From JAOPZW01 sp036379935 (GTDB taxonomy: Bacteria > Actinomycetota > Thermoleophilia > Solirubrobacterales > Solirubrobacteraceae): a stretch of DNA of 44,900 bases. The notes below the pieces were generated by a model. The model had not been told where the DNA came from. It saw only the letters and a list, made by a program, of their open reading frames with translations, and searched no databases. A program made the position numbers and the translations under genes. Location: positions 1 through 44,900 of the forward strand of contig DASVFT010000099.1 of NCBI GenBank assembly GCA_036379935.1, in the 5' to 3' direction. Position 1 is the stretch's first letter. Every line of letters starts with the position of its first letter. This document shows positions 37,136 to 44,900 of this stretch, one piece after another.

Positions 37136-37816
37136 ATGGGACGGCTTCTGCGCCACCGTCCGTCGCCGGCCATGGTCATCGCGCTGCTCGCGCTTTTCGT
37201 GGCCCTCGGCGGAAGCTCGTACGCCGCGATCAAGATCGGCGCCCGCAACATCAAGACGGGCGCGGTCGGCAGCCGGGCGATCGCCAACAACTCGATCCGC
37301 TCGACCGACATCAGAGACGGCTTCGTCACCGGTCAGGACGTCAGGGACAACTCGCTCAACAACGCGGACATCGACAACAGCGACCTGCGCGCGAACACCG
37401 CAAACTCCGCGACGACGGCCAAGACGGCGACCAGCGCGAGCAATGCCGACAAGCTCGACGGCCTCGATTCCACGTCGTTCACGCGCAAGGCCTGCACGAG
37501 CCAGACCGGAGCGATCAAGGGCGCCGTCACCGTCGCCGCCAGCGCGACGTTCTCGGGCACCTTCACCGCGATCCCCGGCTACAACTGCAGCGGCCAGACG
37601 ATCGAGGCCCGGCGCCTGAGCATGGGCCGCTACGAGGTCCGCTTCAACGGATCCCCGGTCACCCAGGCGCTGGTGACCGCGATCGTGACCGGCTTCAAGG
37701 CCGACATGACCTCGGTGACGAACACGTCGGCCGGCGTGTTCACGGTCTACGTCCTCGATCCGCTTCCCGCGCCCGGATCGTTCGTCGACGACGCCTTCAC
37801 CGTCGTGACCCCATAG
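37136..37816 (+). CDS. secreted repeat protein typical of Thermoleophilia (226 aa)
   Basis: N-terminal PSPAMVIALLALFVALGG, then SSYAAIKIGARNI, is a signal/anchor found in a large set of Solirubrobacterales exported proteins (recognised, function unknown). Residues about 33-95 form a quasi-repeat of N/D/S-rich units (NIKTGAVGSRAIANNSIRST, DIRDGFVTGQDVRDNSLNNA, DIDNSDLRANT), suggestive of a right-handed beta-solenoid or coiled surface stalk, then ADKLDGLDSTSF and a beta-rich C-terminal domain with two Cys. SD AGGGGGAA, 8 bases before ATG. Converges on the sugar transporter operon. Confidence 0.8.
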   Translation: MGRLLRHRPSPAMVIALLALFVALGGSSYAAIKIGARNIKTGAVGSRAIANNSIRSTDIRDGFVTGQDVRDNSLNNADIDNSDLRANTANSATTAKTATSASNADKLDGLDSTSFTRKACTSQTGAIKGAVTVAASATFSGTFTAIPGYNCSGQTIEARRLSMGRYEVRFNGSPVTQALVTAIVTGFKADMTSVTNTSAGVFTVYVLDPLPAPGSFVDDAFTVVTP

Positions 37817-37825
37817 GCGACCGCG

Positions 37826-38653
37826 TCACTTCACGGCGCCGAGCGTGAGCCCGCGCACGAAGTGGCGCTGGACCGCCAGCGCGAAGAGGACGATCGGCAG
37901 CGCTCCGATGACGCCGGCCGCTGCCATCGGCCCCCACTCGATCTGGATCTTGCCGATGAGCGTGGAGACGCCGACCGGCACCGTCTGCGCGTCGGGCGTC
38001 GAGGTGAGCGTCAGCGCGATGAGGAAGTCGTTGTAGGTGGTGATGACGCTGAAGATGGCCGTGGCGGCCAGGCCCGGGGCGGCCAGCGGCAGCACGACGC
38101 GCCGCAGCGCGGTGAGCCGCGAGTCCCCGTCGACCATCGCCGCCTCCTCGATGTCGCGCGGGATCTCCTCGAGGAAGCTCTGCATCATCCAGATCACGAA
38201 GCTCGTGTTCAGGCCCGAGTAGATGACGATCAGTCCCAGGCGCGTGTTGAGCAGCCCCCACTTGCTGAGCACGATGTAGAGCGGGATGACGAGCAGGATC
38301 GGCGGGAGCATCCGTACGAGCAGCGCGGCGACGAGCGCGTGCTCGTTCAGCCCGAGGCGCAGGCGGAAGCGCGCCAGGGCGTAGGCCGCCAGCGTGCCGA
38401 GCACCAGGCTCACCGCCACCGCAACCGTGACCACGAGCACGCTGTTGCGCAGGAACGAGCCCATGTGGTACGGCCCGAACAGCCGCGAGTAGTTGTCGAA
38501 GGTGAGGTGCTGCGGCCACAGCGAGACCCCGGCGAAGATGTCGACCGGCCGCTTGAACGACGTCACGAGCATCCACCAGAACGGGAAGATCGCCACCAGC
38601 AGCGCGAGCCCCAGCACCACCCACACGGCGATGGTCGACCGCCGCCGGGTCAT
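37826..38653 (-). CDS. carbohydrate ABC transporter permease, MalG/UgpE type
   Basis: 275 aa, six helices (first AVWVVLGLALLVAIFPFWWM). EAA loop EEAAMVDGDSRLTALRRVVL followed by PLAAPG. The C-terminal GAVK and LVGFVRGL-type tail (RHFVRGLTLGAVK) is standard for CUT1 sugar permeases. ATG 38653 overlaps the MalF-type stop (ATGA). Last gene of the sugar operon, 9 bases from the converging secreted-protein gene. Confidence 0.93.
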   Translation of the reverse strand: MTRRRSTIAVWVVLGLALLVAIFPFWWMLVTSFKRPVDIFAGVSLWPQHLTFDNYSRLFGPYHMGSFLRNSVLVVTVAVAVSLVLGTLAAYALARFRLRLGLNEHALVAALLVRMLPPILLVIPLYIVLSKWGLLNTRLGLIVIYSGLNTSFVIWMMQSFLEEIPRDIEEAAMVDGDSRLTALRRVVLPLAAPGLAATAIFSVITTYNDFLIALTLTSTPDAQTVPVGVSTLIGKIQIEWGPMAAAGVIGALPIVLFALAVQRHFVRGLTLGAVK

Positions 38654-39579
38654 GCCGCGCTCCTGGCCGCCGCGCGGCGCATCAGCCGGATCGCGACGAT
38701 CATCAGCAGGAGCAGGAAGACCAGGAGCGCCACCATCATCGCCATCGCCCGCCCGTACTGCGTGAACAGGAAGGCGGTGTTGTAGGCGTAGGTGCTGATC
38801 AGCTGCGTCGAGGTCCCCGGCCCGCCCTTGGTCAGCACGAAGATCTGGTCGAAGGTGCCGATCGCGTCGATCGTGCGCAGCACGACCGCGACCATCAGCA
38901 CCGGCATCAGCAAGGGCAGCGTGTGGTCGAAGAAGGTCCGCACCGGTCCCGCGCCGTCGATCCGCGCCGCCTCCAGCGGCTCCTGGGGAAGCGACTGAAG
39001 GCCGGCGAGGATGATCAGGAACAGGAGCGGCGTCCACTCCCACACGTCGACCGCAACGACGCCGATGAAGGCGCTCGTCGTGTTGGCCAGCACGTTGGGC
39101 TCGTGCAGCCCCAGCCAGCCGAAGACCGGGTTGACGATGCCGATGTCCGACGCGTACATGAGCCGCCAGATCACGCCGACCACCACCGGCGCGATCGTCA
39201 TCGGCAGGATCAGGCCGACGCGGATGATGCCGCCGAAGCGCAGCTCGCGTGACACGAGGAGCGCCAGGCCGAGGCCGAGCAGCGTCTCGATGACCACCGC
39301 GAAGATCACGTAGCGCGCGGTGGTCCCCACGGCCGTCCAGAAGACGTGGTCGTGGAGAATCGAGCGGTAGTTGGCGAGGCCGGCCGATCCGAGGTCGCGC
39401 CCGAAGCGGTAGCGCTCGAAGCTCGAGCGGAGGCCGTAGATCAGGGGATAGGCGGCGACCGCGGCGAGCGCGAGGCCCGCGGGCAGGAGCAGCAGGTACG
39501 GGCTCGACCGGGCCCGCGCCCACCGCTCCGACACGCGCGCCCCGGATGGGCCCGCGACCGCTTGTGCGCCGCCCTCCAT
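38650..39579 (-). CDS. carbohydrate ABC transporter permease, MalF/UgpA type
   Basis: 309 aa, six helices starting SSPYLLLLPAGLALAAVAAY. EAA loop LEAARIDGAGPVRTFFDHTL, then PLLMPVL; LTKGGPGTSTQLISTYAYNT is the characteristic periplasmic-side motif of CUT1 permeases. Starts 3 bases after the binding-protein stop. Confidence 0.93.
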   Translation of the reverse strand: MEGGAQAVAGPSGARVSERWARARSSPYLLLLPAGLALAAVAAYPLIYGLRSSFERYRFGRDLGSAGLANYRSILHDHVFWTAVGTTARYVIFAVVIETLLGLGLALLVSRELRFGGIIRVGLILPMTIAPVVVGVIWRLMYASDIGIVNPVFGWLGLHEPNVLANTTSAFIGVVAVDVWEWTPLLFLIILAGLQSLPQEPLEAARIDGAGPVRTFFDHTLPLLMPVLMVAVVLRTIDAIGTFDQIFVLTKGGPGTSTQLISTYAYNTAFLFTQYGRAMAMMVALLVFLLLLMIVAIRLMRRAAARSAA

Positions 39580-39582
39580 CGC

Positions 39583-40980
39583 CTAGAAGTAGCCGCCCTG
39601 CTCCTTGAGGTAGCTGGTCATCTCCTTCGCCGCGGCGTCGAGCTCCTTCTTGGCGATCGCCGAGTAGTCGCGCTTCTCCTTGACCGCCGTGACCAGCGCC
39701 GTGTTCAGGTGGGTGCCGAGGATGTCCTCCATCTTCGGCTCGTCGGGCGTCTTGGGCTTGGGCACCGAGTTGTCGACGGCGTCGGCGATGGCCGGCAGCC
39801 AGCGGTACTTCTTGGAGATCTCCGCGTCGCGCAGCGCCGAGCCCGTCACCGCCGCGCTGCCGCCCTCGGCCGCGAAGTCCTTCTGCACCTTGCTCGAGGT
39901 GAACCACTCCAGGAACTGCTTGGCCGCCTCGGGGTTCTTCGAGCCCGACGCGATGCCGCAGATGAAGGTGCCGATCGCGGGCCCGCTCTTCTCCTGAGCG
40001 GGGGTGGCGGCCATGTCGATCTTCCCCACGACCTTCGACGACTTCGGGTCGTCGACGCGGTGCGTGAGCCCGGTGTACTCGGTGAGCGCCGCGCACTTGC
40101 CCTGGAGCATCACCTGCGTCTCCTGGTCGGTGTCGAACTCCGCGACGCCGGACGGCATGTACGGGATGAAGCTCAGCAGCCGCTCGAGGGCGCCCTGGCC
40201 TTCGGGGCCGTTGAAGCCCGGGCTCCAGTCGTCGTTGACGAAGTTCCCGCCGTAGCTGTTGAGCAGCGGCAGGTAGGTCATCACGATCGGGTTGCCCTTC
40301 ACGCCGCGCGCCGACCAGCCGTACATCTTCGGCGGGTTGGTCTTGGCCTTCGCGACCTTGGCGATGTCGTCCCACGTCTTCGGCGCGCCGTCGGGGAACT
40401 GGCGCTTGTCGTAGTAGAGGATCTCGACGTCGTCGATGATCACGATCGCGTAGAGCGCGGGCTTGTCGCTGGCGAAGTCCTTCAGCCGCGGCCCGCTCTT
40501 CGGCGGCCAGTAGCCCTGCTCCAGGCCCTTGGGCAGGATGTCGGAGTTCACCTTGAACCCCATGTCGTCGAGGTTCTTGACGATGTTCCCCGCCGCGAAC
40601 TCGGGCACCCAGTTGTCGTCCATGACGTAGATGTCGTAGGCGCCGGTCTTGTTCAGCCCGTCGTTCTTGGCGTTCTGGTACCAGGCGTCGTAGGACGTCT
40701 CGTTGTACTTGACCTCGATCCCGGTCTCGGCCTGGAAGCGCTTGATGAAGGTGTCGCGGAACGGCTCCATCGCAGTGTCCTGGAAGCTGCCGATCGTGAT
40801 CGAGCCGCTGGCCGTGCCGCCCGCGGGACTCGCCGTCGCCGTGCTCTTGGCCGGCACGCTGTTCGAGCCGCCGCCTCCGCAGGCGGCGATCAGGCCGCCG
40901 CCGAGCAGCGTGGTGGCGCCGACGGCGCCGCGCTGAAGCACCTGCCGGCGGCTCAGCCCCGCGTTGGTGGGTTCTTGCAT
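39583..40980 (-). CDS. sugar ABC transporter substrate-binding lipoprotein (family 1, Tat-exported)
   Basis: 465 aa. Twin-arginine motif SRRQVLQRG (10-18) followed by a hydrophobic stretch and lipobox LIAAC (Cys34), so a Tat-translocated lipoprotein. SBP_bac_1 fold: GSITIGSFQD, FQAETGIEVKYNETSYDAWY, LPKGLEQGYWPPKSG, GTFICGIASGSKNPEAAKQF, EWFTSS. Very strong SD (GGAGGAGGAG). Together with the two permeases and MsmK-type ATPase it forms a CUT1 sugar importer; substrate not identifiable from sequence. Confidence 0.93.
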   Translation of the reverse strand: MQEPTNAGLSRRQVLQRGAVGATTLLGGGLIAACGGGGSNSVPAKSTATASPAGGTASGSITIGSFQDTAMEPFRDTFIKRFQAETGIEVKYNETSYDAWYQNAKNDGLNKTGAYDIYVMDDNWVPEFAAGNIVKNLDDMGFKVNSDILPKGLEQGYWPPKSGPRLKDFASDKPALYAIVIIDDVEILYYDKRQFPDGAPKTWDDIAKVAKAKTNPPKMYGWSARGVKGNPIVMTYLPLLNSYGGNFVNDDWSPGFNGPEGQGALERLLSFIPYMPSGVAEFDTDQETQVMLQGKCAALTEYTGLTHRVDDPKSSKVVGKIDMAATPAQEKSGPAIGTFICGIASGSKNPEAAKQFLEWFTSSKVQKDFAAEGGSAAVTGSALRDAEISKKYRWLPAIADAVDNSVPKPKTPDEPKMEDILGTHLNTALVTAVKEKRDYSAIAKKELDAAAKEMTSYLKEQGGYF

Positions 40981-40992
40981 CTCCTCCTCCTC

Positions 40993-42108
40993 CTACTCAC
41001 GCGGGGCTCGTGCCGCACCCGCACCGATGGTGTCCTGCTCGGCCCCGGCCGCCGGCGCGCCGAGGGCGTCGCCGGTCTCGGGATCGAACAGATGCAGATG
41101 GCCGCGCTCCGGCCGCACCCCGACGCGCTCGCCGGCCGTGCCCGCGAAGTCGGCGGGCAGGCGGACGTTCACGATGTCCTCGCCGAGCTTGACCGCGGCC
41201 AGAGTCTCGTTGCCCAGCGGCTCGACAACGTAGAGCTCGCCTTGCAGAGCGCCGATCGCCCCCGGCTCCGCGAGGGTGGCGTGCTCGGGACGGAAGCCGA
41301 GCTTGACGCTGCCCGGGCGCCCCCGGCGCTCGAGCATCACCGTGCCCGCCGGATGGCTGAACGCCCCGTCCGTGATCTCGCCGGCGAGCACGTTCATCGG
41401 GGGCGCGCCGCAGAAGCGCGCCACGAAGAGGTTGGCCGGGCGCCGGTAGAGCTCGTTGGGCGCGGCGAGCTGCTGCAGGCGCCCGTCGCGCATCACGGCG
41501 ACGAGGTCGGCCATCGTCATCGCCTCGACCTGGTCGTGGGTGACGTAGAGCGTGGTGACGTTGAGCTCGCGCTGCAGGCGCTTGAGCTCGACGCGCATCT
41601 GCTGGCGCAGCAGCGCGTCGAGGTTCGACAGCGGCTCGTCCATGAGGAAGGCCTGCGGGCGGCGGATGATCGCCCGGGCCAGCGCCACCCGCTGGCGCTG
41701 GCCGCCCGACAGCTGGCGCGGCATCCGGTTCAGCAGCTGGTCGATCTCGAGCAGCCGAGCGACCTCCTCGACCTGTTTGCGGCGCTCGTCGCCGGCGATC
41801 TTCCGCACCCGCAGCGGGTAGCCGATGTTGTCCCCGACGGTCTTGTGGGGGTACAGCGCGTAGCTCTGGAAGACCATCGCCACGTCGCGTTGCTTCGGCT
41901 CCAGCCGCGTGACCTCGCGCTCGCCGATGAAGAGCCGTCCCTCGGTTGGCGCCTCGAGGCCGGCGAGGAGCCGCAATGCGGTCGTCTTGCCACAGCCCGA
42001 CGGGCCGAGCATGGCCAGGAAGGTCCCGTCCGGCACGGTGAGGTCCAGCGGCTCGAGGGCGAGCGTGCTGCCGAAGCGCTTGCCGACGCCCTCGTAGCGC
42101 ACCTCCAT
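40993..42108 (-). CDS. sugar ABC transporter ATPase, UgpC/MsmK/MalK type
   Basis: 371 aa. Walker A GPSGCGKTT (35-43), signature LSGGQRQRVALARAIIR, Walker B LMDEPLSNLDA, H-loop VTHDQVEAMTMAD, and two C-terminal OB-like regulatory (TOBE) domains (about 245-371, with VKLGFRPEHA). Such ATPases can be shared among several sugar importers. Sits 12 bases upstream of the binding protein and 20 downstream of the isomerase. Confidence 0.94.
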   Translation of the reverse strand: MEVRYEGVGKRFGSTLALEPLDLTVPDGTFLAMLGPSGCGKTTALRLLAGLEAPTEGRLFIGEREVTRLEPKQRDVAMVFQSYALYPHKTVGDNIGYPLRVRKIAGDERRKQVEEVARLLEIDQLLNRMPRQLSGGQRQRVALARAIIRRPQAFLMDEPLSNLDALLRQQMRVELKRLQRELNVTTLYVTHDQVEAMTMADLVAVMRDGRLQQLAAPNELYRRPANLFVARFCGAPPMNVLAGEITDGAFSHPAGTVMLERRGRPGSVKLGFRPEHATLAEPGAIGALQGELYVVEPLGNETLAAVKLGEDIVNVRLPADFAGTAGERVGVRPERGHLHLFDPETGDALGAPAAGAEQDTIGAGAARAPRE

Positions 42109-42128
42109 CGTCGGTCAGCACCCAGCCT

Positions 42129-43085
42129 TCACGCCGGCTGCTCCAGCGCCGCGAGTGCCGCGCGCAGGCCCTGGAGCGAGACGTCGATCCCCGTCTCGGA
42201 GTCCAGACGCGGATCCTCGTGCTCGATCGAGATCGCGCCGTCGTAGCCGGTCGCTCGGAGCGCGCCGAGCAGCTCCGCCCACGTCGCCGTGTCGTGCCCG
42301 TCGCCCACGGCGCAGAAGTGCCAGGGCATCGTGTCGGCGTCCGCCGGCCACCGGAAATCGAGCACGCCATGGCGCGCGACGCGGTCGGCGTGGACGAGCG
42401 TGTCCTTGCCATGCGCGAAGCCAATCGCTCCGTCGAGCGCGTCGATCACGGCGATCGGGTCCATCCCCTGCCACCAGAAGTGCGAGGGATCGAGGTTGAC
42501 CATGACCGCGTCGTCCGCACTCTCGGCGAGCAGCCGGAACGACTCCGGGTTGTAGATCGACGCGCCCGGATGGAGCTCCAGGCAGATGCGCACGTCCGGC
42601 GCCTCGCCGTGCGCGAACCCCGCCAGCTCGCGCCAGTAGGGCGCGATGACGTTCTCCCACTGCCACTCCCACAGGCCCTCCATGTCCGGCAGCCACGCCC
42701 CACCGGCGAAGACCGGCCACGCCACATCGCCCGGGCCGCCGGGACAGCCGCTCATGGCGACGACGCGATCACAGCCGAGGAGGGCCGCCAGCTTGAGGGC
42801 GTCGCGCAGCGCGGCATCATGCGCCGCAGCGATCTCACGCCGCGGATGCAGCGGGTTCCCCGACACGTTGAGCGCCGCCAGCGCCACGCCCGCGCCCTCC
42901 AGCTTCTCGAGCAGCTCCGCCCGCGCCCGCCTGTCGTGTAGCAGCGCCGCGCGATCCACATGCGGCGCCGGCGAGTACCCGCCCACGCCGAGCTCAACCG
43001 CCGTCAGCTCACGCGCGGCACACCAAGCAAGCACCTCGTCGAGCTCGAGATGTGTGAGGCCGTCGGTGAGAAGGCAGAGGTGCAC
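42129..43085 (-). CDS. sugar phosphate isomerase/epimerase (AP-endonuclease-2-like TIM barrel)
   Basis: 318 aa. Metal-binding residues of the family are present: CLELHPGASIYN, NLDPSHFWWQGMD, GFAHGKDT and SIEHEDPRL give Glu, Asp/His, His and Glu ligands. Related proteins interconvert keto sugars or inositol intermediates. GTG start 43085 without an SD. First gene of the importer operon, so it likely processes the imported sugar. Controlled by the candidate promoter and palindromes at 43107-43274. Confidence 0.85.
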   Translation of the reverse strand: MHLCLLTDGLTHLELDEVLAWCAARELTAVELGVGGYSPAPHVDRAALLHDRRARAELLEKLEGAGVALAALNVSGNPLHPRREIAAAHDAALRDALKLAALLGCDRVVAMSGCPGGPGDVAWPVFAGGAWLPDMEGLWEWQWENVIAPYWRELAGFAHGEAPDVRICLELHPGASIYNPESFRLLAESADDAVMVNLDPSHFWWQGMDPIAVIDALDGAIGFAHGKDTLVHADRVARHGVLDFRWPADADTMPWHFCAVGDGHDTATWAELLGALRATGYDGAISIEHEDPRLDSETGIDVSLQGLRAALAALEQPA

Positions 43086-43106
43086 GCTGACGCCGCGTCT
43101 GACTAC

Positions 43107-43120
43107 ATGGAACGCTCCAT
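43107..43120. promoter_or_regulatory. LacI/GalR-like operator candidate O1
   Basis: ATGGAACGCTCCAT: inverted repeat around a central CG, the form of LacI-family operators. About 22 bases before the isomerase start and downstream of the predicted -10, a place for repression. Confidence 0.5.
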
Positions 43121-43133
43121 CAACCCCGGCCCA

Positions 43134-43162
43134 ACCGTTTCACGATCCCCAAGTCGTGTCAA
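43134..43162 (-). promoter_or_regulatory. candidate promoter of the isomerase-ABC sugar operon
   Basis: Minus strand TTGACA (43162-43157), 17 bases, then AACGGT (weak -10). A perfect right-hand LacI half-site (GTTTCA on the plus strand, 43137-43142) overlaps the -10. Confidence 0.4.
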
Positions 43163-43169
43163 GGAGCAC

Positions 43170-43177
43170 ATGGAGCG
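43170..43177 (+). promoter_or_regulatory. operator half-site
   Basis: ATGGAGCG, identical to one half of O1 read on the opposite strand, just upstream of the -35. Confidence 0.3.
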
Positions 43178-43260
43178 CGGCGCTTTCGACGGGAATCGGA
43201 CGCGTCACGCCGCGCACCCGCGCAACCCGACTGCGACCCGAGAGGAGCCGTCACCTTGCG

Positions 43261-43274
43261 CTAGAACGTTCCAG
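43261..43274. promoter_or_regulatory. LacI/GalR-like operator candidate O2
   Basis: CTAGAACGTTCCAG: palindrome centred on ACGT, sharing GAACG(C/T)TCCA with O1; centres are 154 bp apart, compatible with DNA looping. Confidence 0.5.
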
Positions 43275-43339
43275 ACGCCTGCGACATCTGCAGTCGCCGG
43301 AAGGCTTCGCTCGCAGGTCCTACGGCGCTGACCTGCGCG

Positions 43340-44134
43340 CTACGCGGGCACGAAGGCCAGCACCCGCGACGGGCTCCCGGTGCCGTCGACGAGCCGCAGG
43401 GGCGCCACGACGACCACGGCCCCCGTGGGGGGCAGCTCGGCCAGGTTCGCCAATTGCGTGACGCCGTACTTCCCCGCGCCCAGCAGGAAGTGGTGCGCCG
43501 GGAACGGTGGGTCGAAGCCGCCGGCTGAGCCGGCGTCGGTGCCGACCGTCTCGACCCCGAAGCCGACGATCGGCGCCTCCTCCGCGAGCCAGCGGGCGCA
43601 CTCGGCGTCGGGGCCGGGCGTGTGCGGTTGGCCGTCAGGGGCGTTGAGGAACGCGGCTTGGTCGTGGGCTCGGGCGTCCCAGCCGGTGCGGAACAGCAGC
43701 CATCCGCCTTCGGGGAGTGGTCCGTGCTCAGCCTCGAAGGCGCGGACGTCGTCGACGGTCAGGAGGTAGTCGGGGTTGGCGGCGGCTTCGGCGGACTTGT
43801 CGATGACGACGGCGGGGCCGACGAGGCGACTCAATGGGACGCTGGCGACGTCCTCGCCGTCGCGGCCGGTAATCCAATGGATCGGGGCGTCGAAGTGGGT
43901 GCCGACGTGCTCGCCGATGGTGAGGACGTCCCAGGCCCAGGCGGGGCCGCGGTCGTCGTAGCGGCTCAGCTGCTCGCGACTCAGGCCCGGGGTGTTGGCG
44001 AACGGCTCGGGGAGGACGAGCACGGGCGTGCGCTCGCTGAGGGGTTGGGTGAGGTCGACGAGGCGGACCTCGCCGGAGGCCAGGGCCTCGACGAGGCCGG
44101 AGAGCGCGGTGGTGGGCACGGGGCCTGACGACAT
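43340..44134 (-). CDS. cyclase-family (kynurenine formamidase-like) metal hydrolase
   Basis: 264 aa. VDLTQPLSERTPVL near the N-terminus and the signature GEHVGTHFDAPIHW (HxGTHxDxPxHW) supply the zinc/manganese site; GWLLFRTGWD and PAHHFLLGAGKYGVTQLANL are typical of the family. Members hydrolyse N-formylkynurenine, isatin or related lactams, or take part in polyketide cyclisation. ATG 44134 behind AGGAGG (4-base spacing). Begins 19 bases after the ThDP enzyme stop, so the pair is co-transcribed. Confidence 0.85.
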   Translation of the reverse strand: MSSGPVPTTALSGLVEALASGEVRLVDLTQPLSERTPVLVLPEPFANTPGLSREQLSRYDDRGPAWAWDVLTIGEHVGTHFDAPIHWITGRDGEDVASVPLSRLVGPAVVIDKSAEAAANPDYLLTVDDVRAFEAEHGPLPEGGWLLFRTGWDARAHDQAAFLNAPDGQPHTPGPDAECARWLAEEAPIVGFGVETVGTDAGSAGGFDPPFPAHHFLLGAGKYGVTQLANLAELPPTGAVVVVAPLRLVDGTGSPSRVLAFVPA

Positions 44135-44153
44135 CGTTCCTCCTGGGGTGGTG

Positions 44154-44900
44154 TCAGTGGCCGCGGAAGGCCTCTTCGAGCCATTCTGCACAGATGTCGG
44201 GATCCACCTTGGCGTCGAGGACGAGCGGGCCGTCGCGCCGCTCGAGCCAGGCGCGGAGCGGCTCGAGGTCGGCGAGGCTGCGCGCGGTGATCCCCTCGCA
44301 GCCGGCGGCGCGCGCGAGCGCGGCGAAGTCGGTGTCGGGGAACTGGGCGAGGTCGACGGCCTGGCCCATCGGGCGGAAGTGGTGGACCTCCGCGCCGTAG
44401 GCGGCGTCGTTGTAGACGACGACGAGGACCGGCAGCCCGAGGCGCCCCAGCGTCTCGAGCTCGGGCAGGGCCAAGAGCGCGCCGCCGTCGCCGAGCGCGG
44501 CCACGGTCAGGCGGTCGGGGCGCGCGAGCGCGGCTCCGATGGCGTTGCCGAGGCCCAAGCCGACGCACTGGAAGGCCTGCGGGAAGACGAAGCCGGCGGC
44601 GTCGGGCACCCGCAGGTACATCGACGGCCAGCCCATGAAGGCCCCGGAGTCGACGACGACCGTGCGCTCGAGGGGCAGCAGCTCGTCGAGGGCGATGGTC
44701 AGCGTCCGCGGGTCGAGGACGTCGACGGCCGAGCTCTCCGCGTACGGCTCGTCGCGCCAGCGGCCGGCGGCGATGGCGCCCGCGAGCTCCTCGGTGCGCG
44801 CGCCGGCGCCAGCGGTGGGGCGGTCCGCCAGAGCGGCGATCAGCGCCTCGGCGGTGGCGCGGGCATCGCCGACGAGCCCCACGTCGATCGGCCGGTGCGC
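44154..44900 (-). CDS. thiamine-diphosphate-dependent enzyme (acetolactate synthase/benzoylformate decarboxylase-like), 5' part off the right edge
   Basis: About 249 C-terminal residues; the frame stays open to base 44900. Central domain end (VGLVGDARATAEALIAAL) then the ThDP-binding C-terminal domain: FPQAFQCVGLGLGNAIGAAL, ALGDGGALLALPELETLG, VYNDAAYGAEVHHF. This is GDG...N-D, the Mg/ThDP motif. The full enzyme should be about 530-560 aa. Its reaction is not determined; with the cyclase-type hydrolase downstream it may cleave or ligate a 2-keto acid. Confidence 0.85.
   Translation of the reverse strand, partial: AHRPIDVGLVGDARATAEALIAALADRPTAGAGARTEELAGAIAAGRWRDEPYAESSAVDVLDPRTLTIALDELLPLERTVVVDSGAFMGWPSMYLRVPDAAGFVFPQAFQCVGLGLGNAIGAALARPDRLTVAALGDGGALLALPELETLGRLGLPVLVVVYNDAAYGAEVHHFRPMGQAVDLAQFPDTDFAALARAAGCEGITARSLADLEPLRAWLERRDGPLVLDAKVDPDICAEWLEEAFRGH

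Noticed and set aside
39346..42246. 966-codon open frame antisense to the sugar ABC genes
   Set aside because: Mirrors three recognisable minus-strand genes; no SD or domain.

Overview
The window is a high-GC actinobacterial chromosome segment, most likely from a Thermoleophilia/Solirubrobacterales organism. Three things point there: the rpmG-secE-nusG-rplK-rplA-rplJ-rplL / rpoB order, the Ala/Arg/Gly-rich proteins with many GTG starts, and a secreted protein with an N-terminal PSPAMVIALLALFVALGG segment, a family I associate with that class. There are no tRNAs, rRNAs, CRISPR arrays or intact transposases. Both ends cut a gene: rpoB on the left and a ThDP-dependent enzyme on the right.

Region 1 (1-11060, mostly minus strand) is the transcription/translation core. 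rpmG, secE, nusG, rplK, rplA, rplJ and rplL form one run, but rpoB is separated from rplL by about 4.1 kb. That insert holds a lower-GC patch with a transposase remnant and near-repeats, a small exported protein, a translationally coupled membrane/secreted pair, a frameshifted GNAT acetyltransferase and a strong bidirectional terminator. rpoB appears to have its own promoter, a TTG start and a Shine-Dalgarno (SD) sequence folded into a hairpin. L10 and SecE both carry long acidic repeat extensions.

Region 2 (11249-16392, minus) is an envelope/chaperone operon: HtrA protease, von Willebrand factor A (vWA) membrane protein, MoxR AAA+ ATPase, DUF58 protein, and a second vWA membrane protein.

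Region 3 (16479-22044) is mixed metabolism: aldo-keto reductase, flavin reductase-like protein, a PLP decarboxylase followed by a Nudix hydrolase, a thiol-dioxygenase-like cupin and a nitroreductase. Region 4 (22131-36712) is a catabolic island. It holds a P1/DmpA-type peptidase divergent from an HDAC-like amidohydrolase and an S9 peptidase, then a five-gene Opp/Dpp-type ABC importer whose last gene overlaps a Rieske oxygenase of the quaternary-amine type, then an S15-type hydrolase and a P5C-dehydrogenase-like aldehyde dehydrogenase. Opp-like uptake plus Rieske demethylation plus P5C oxidation fits proline-betaine (stachydrine) use; this is inference and is the most interesting system here.

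Region 5 (36810-44900) has two small proteins and then a minus-strand sugar module: TIM-barrel isomerase, MsmK/UgpC-type ATPase, Tat-exported lipoprotein binding protein and two permeases. It is preceded by LacI/GalR-like palindromes, and further upstream lie a cyclase-family hydrolase and the ThDP enzyme.

Several genes lack an SD but carry a TANNNT -10-like element 6-10 bases before the start codon, which suggests frequent leaderless transcription.
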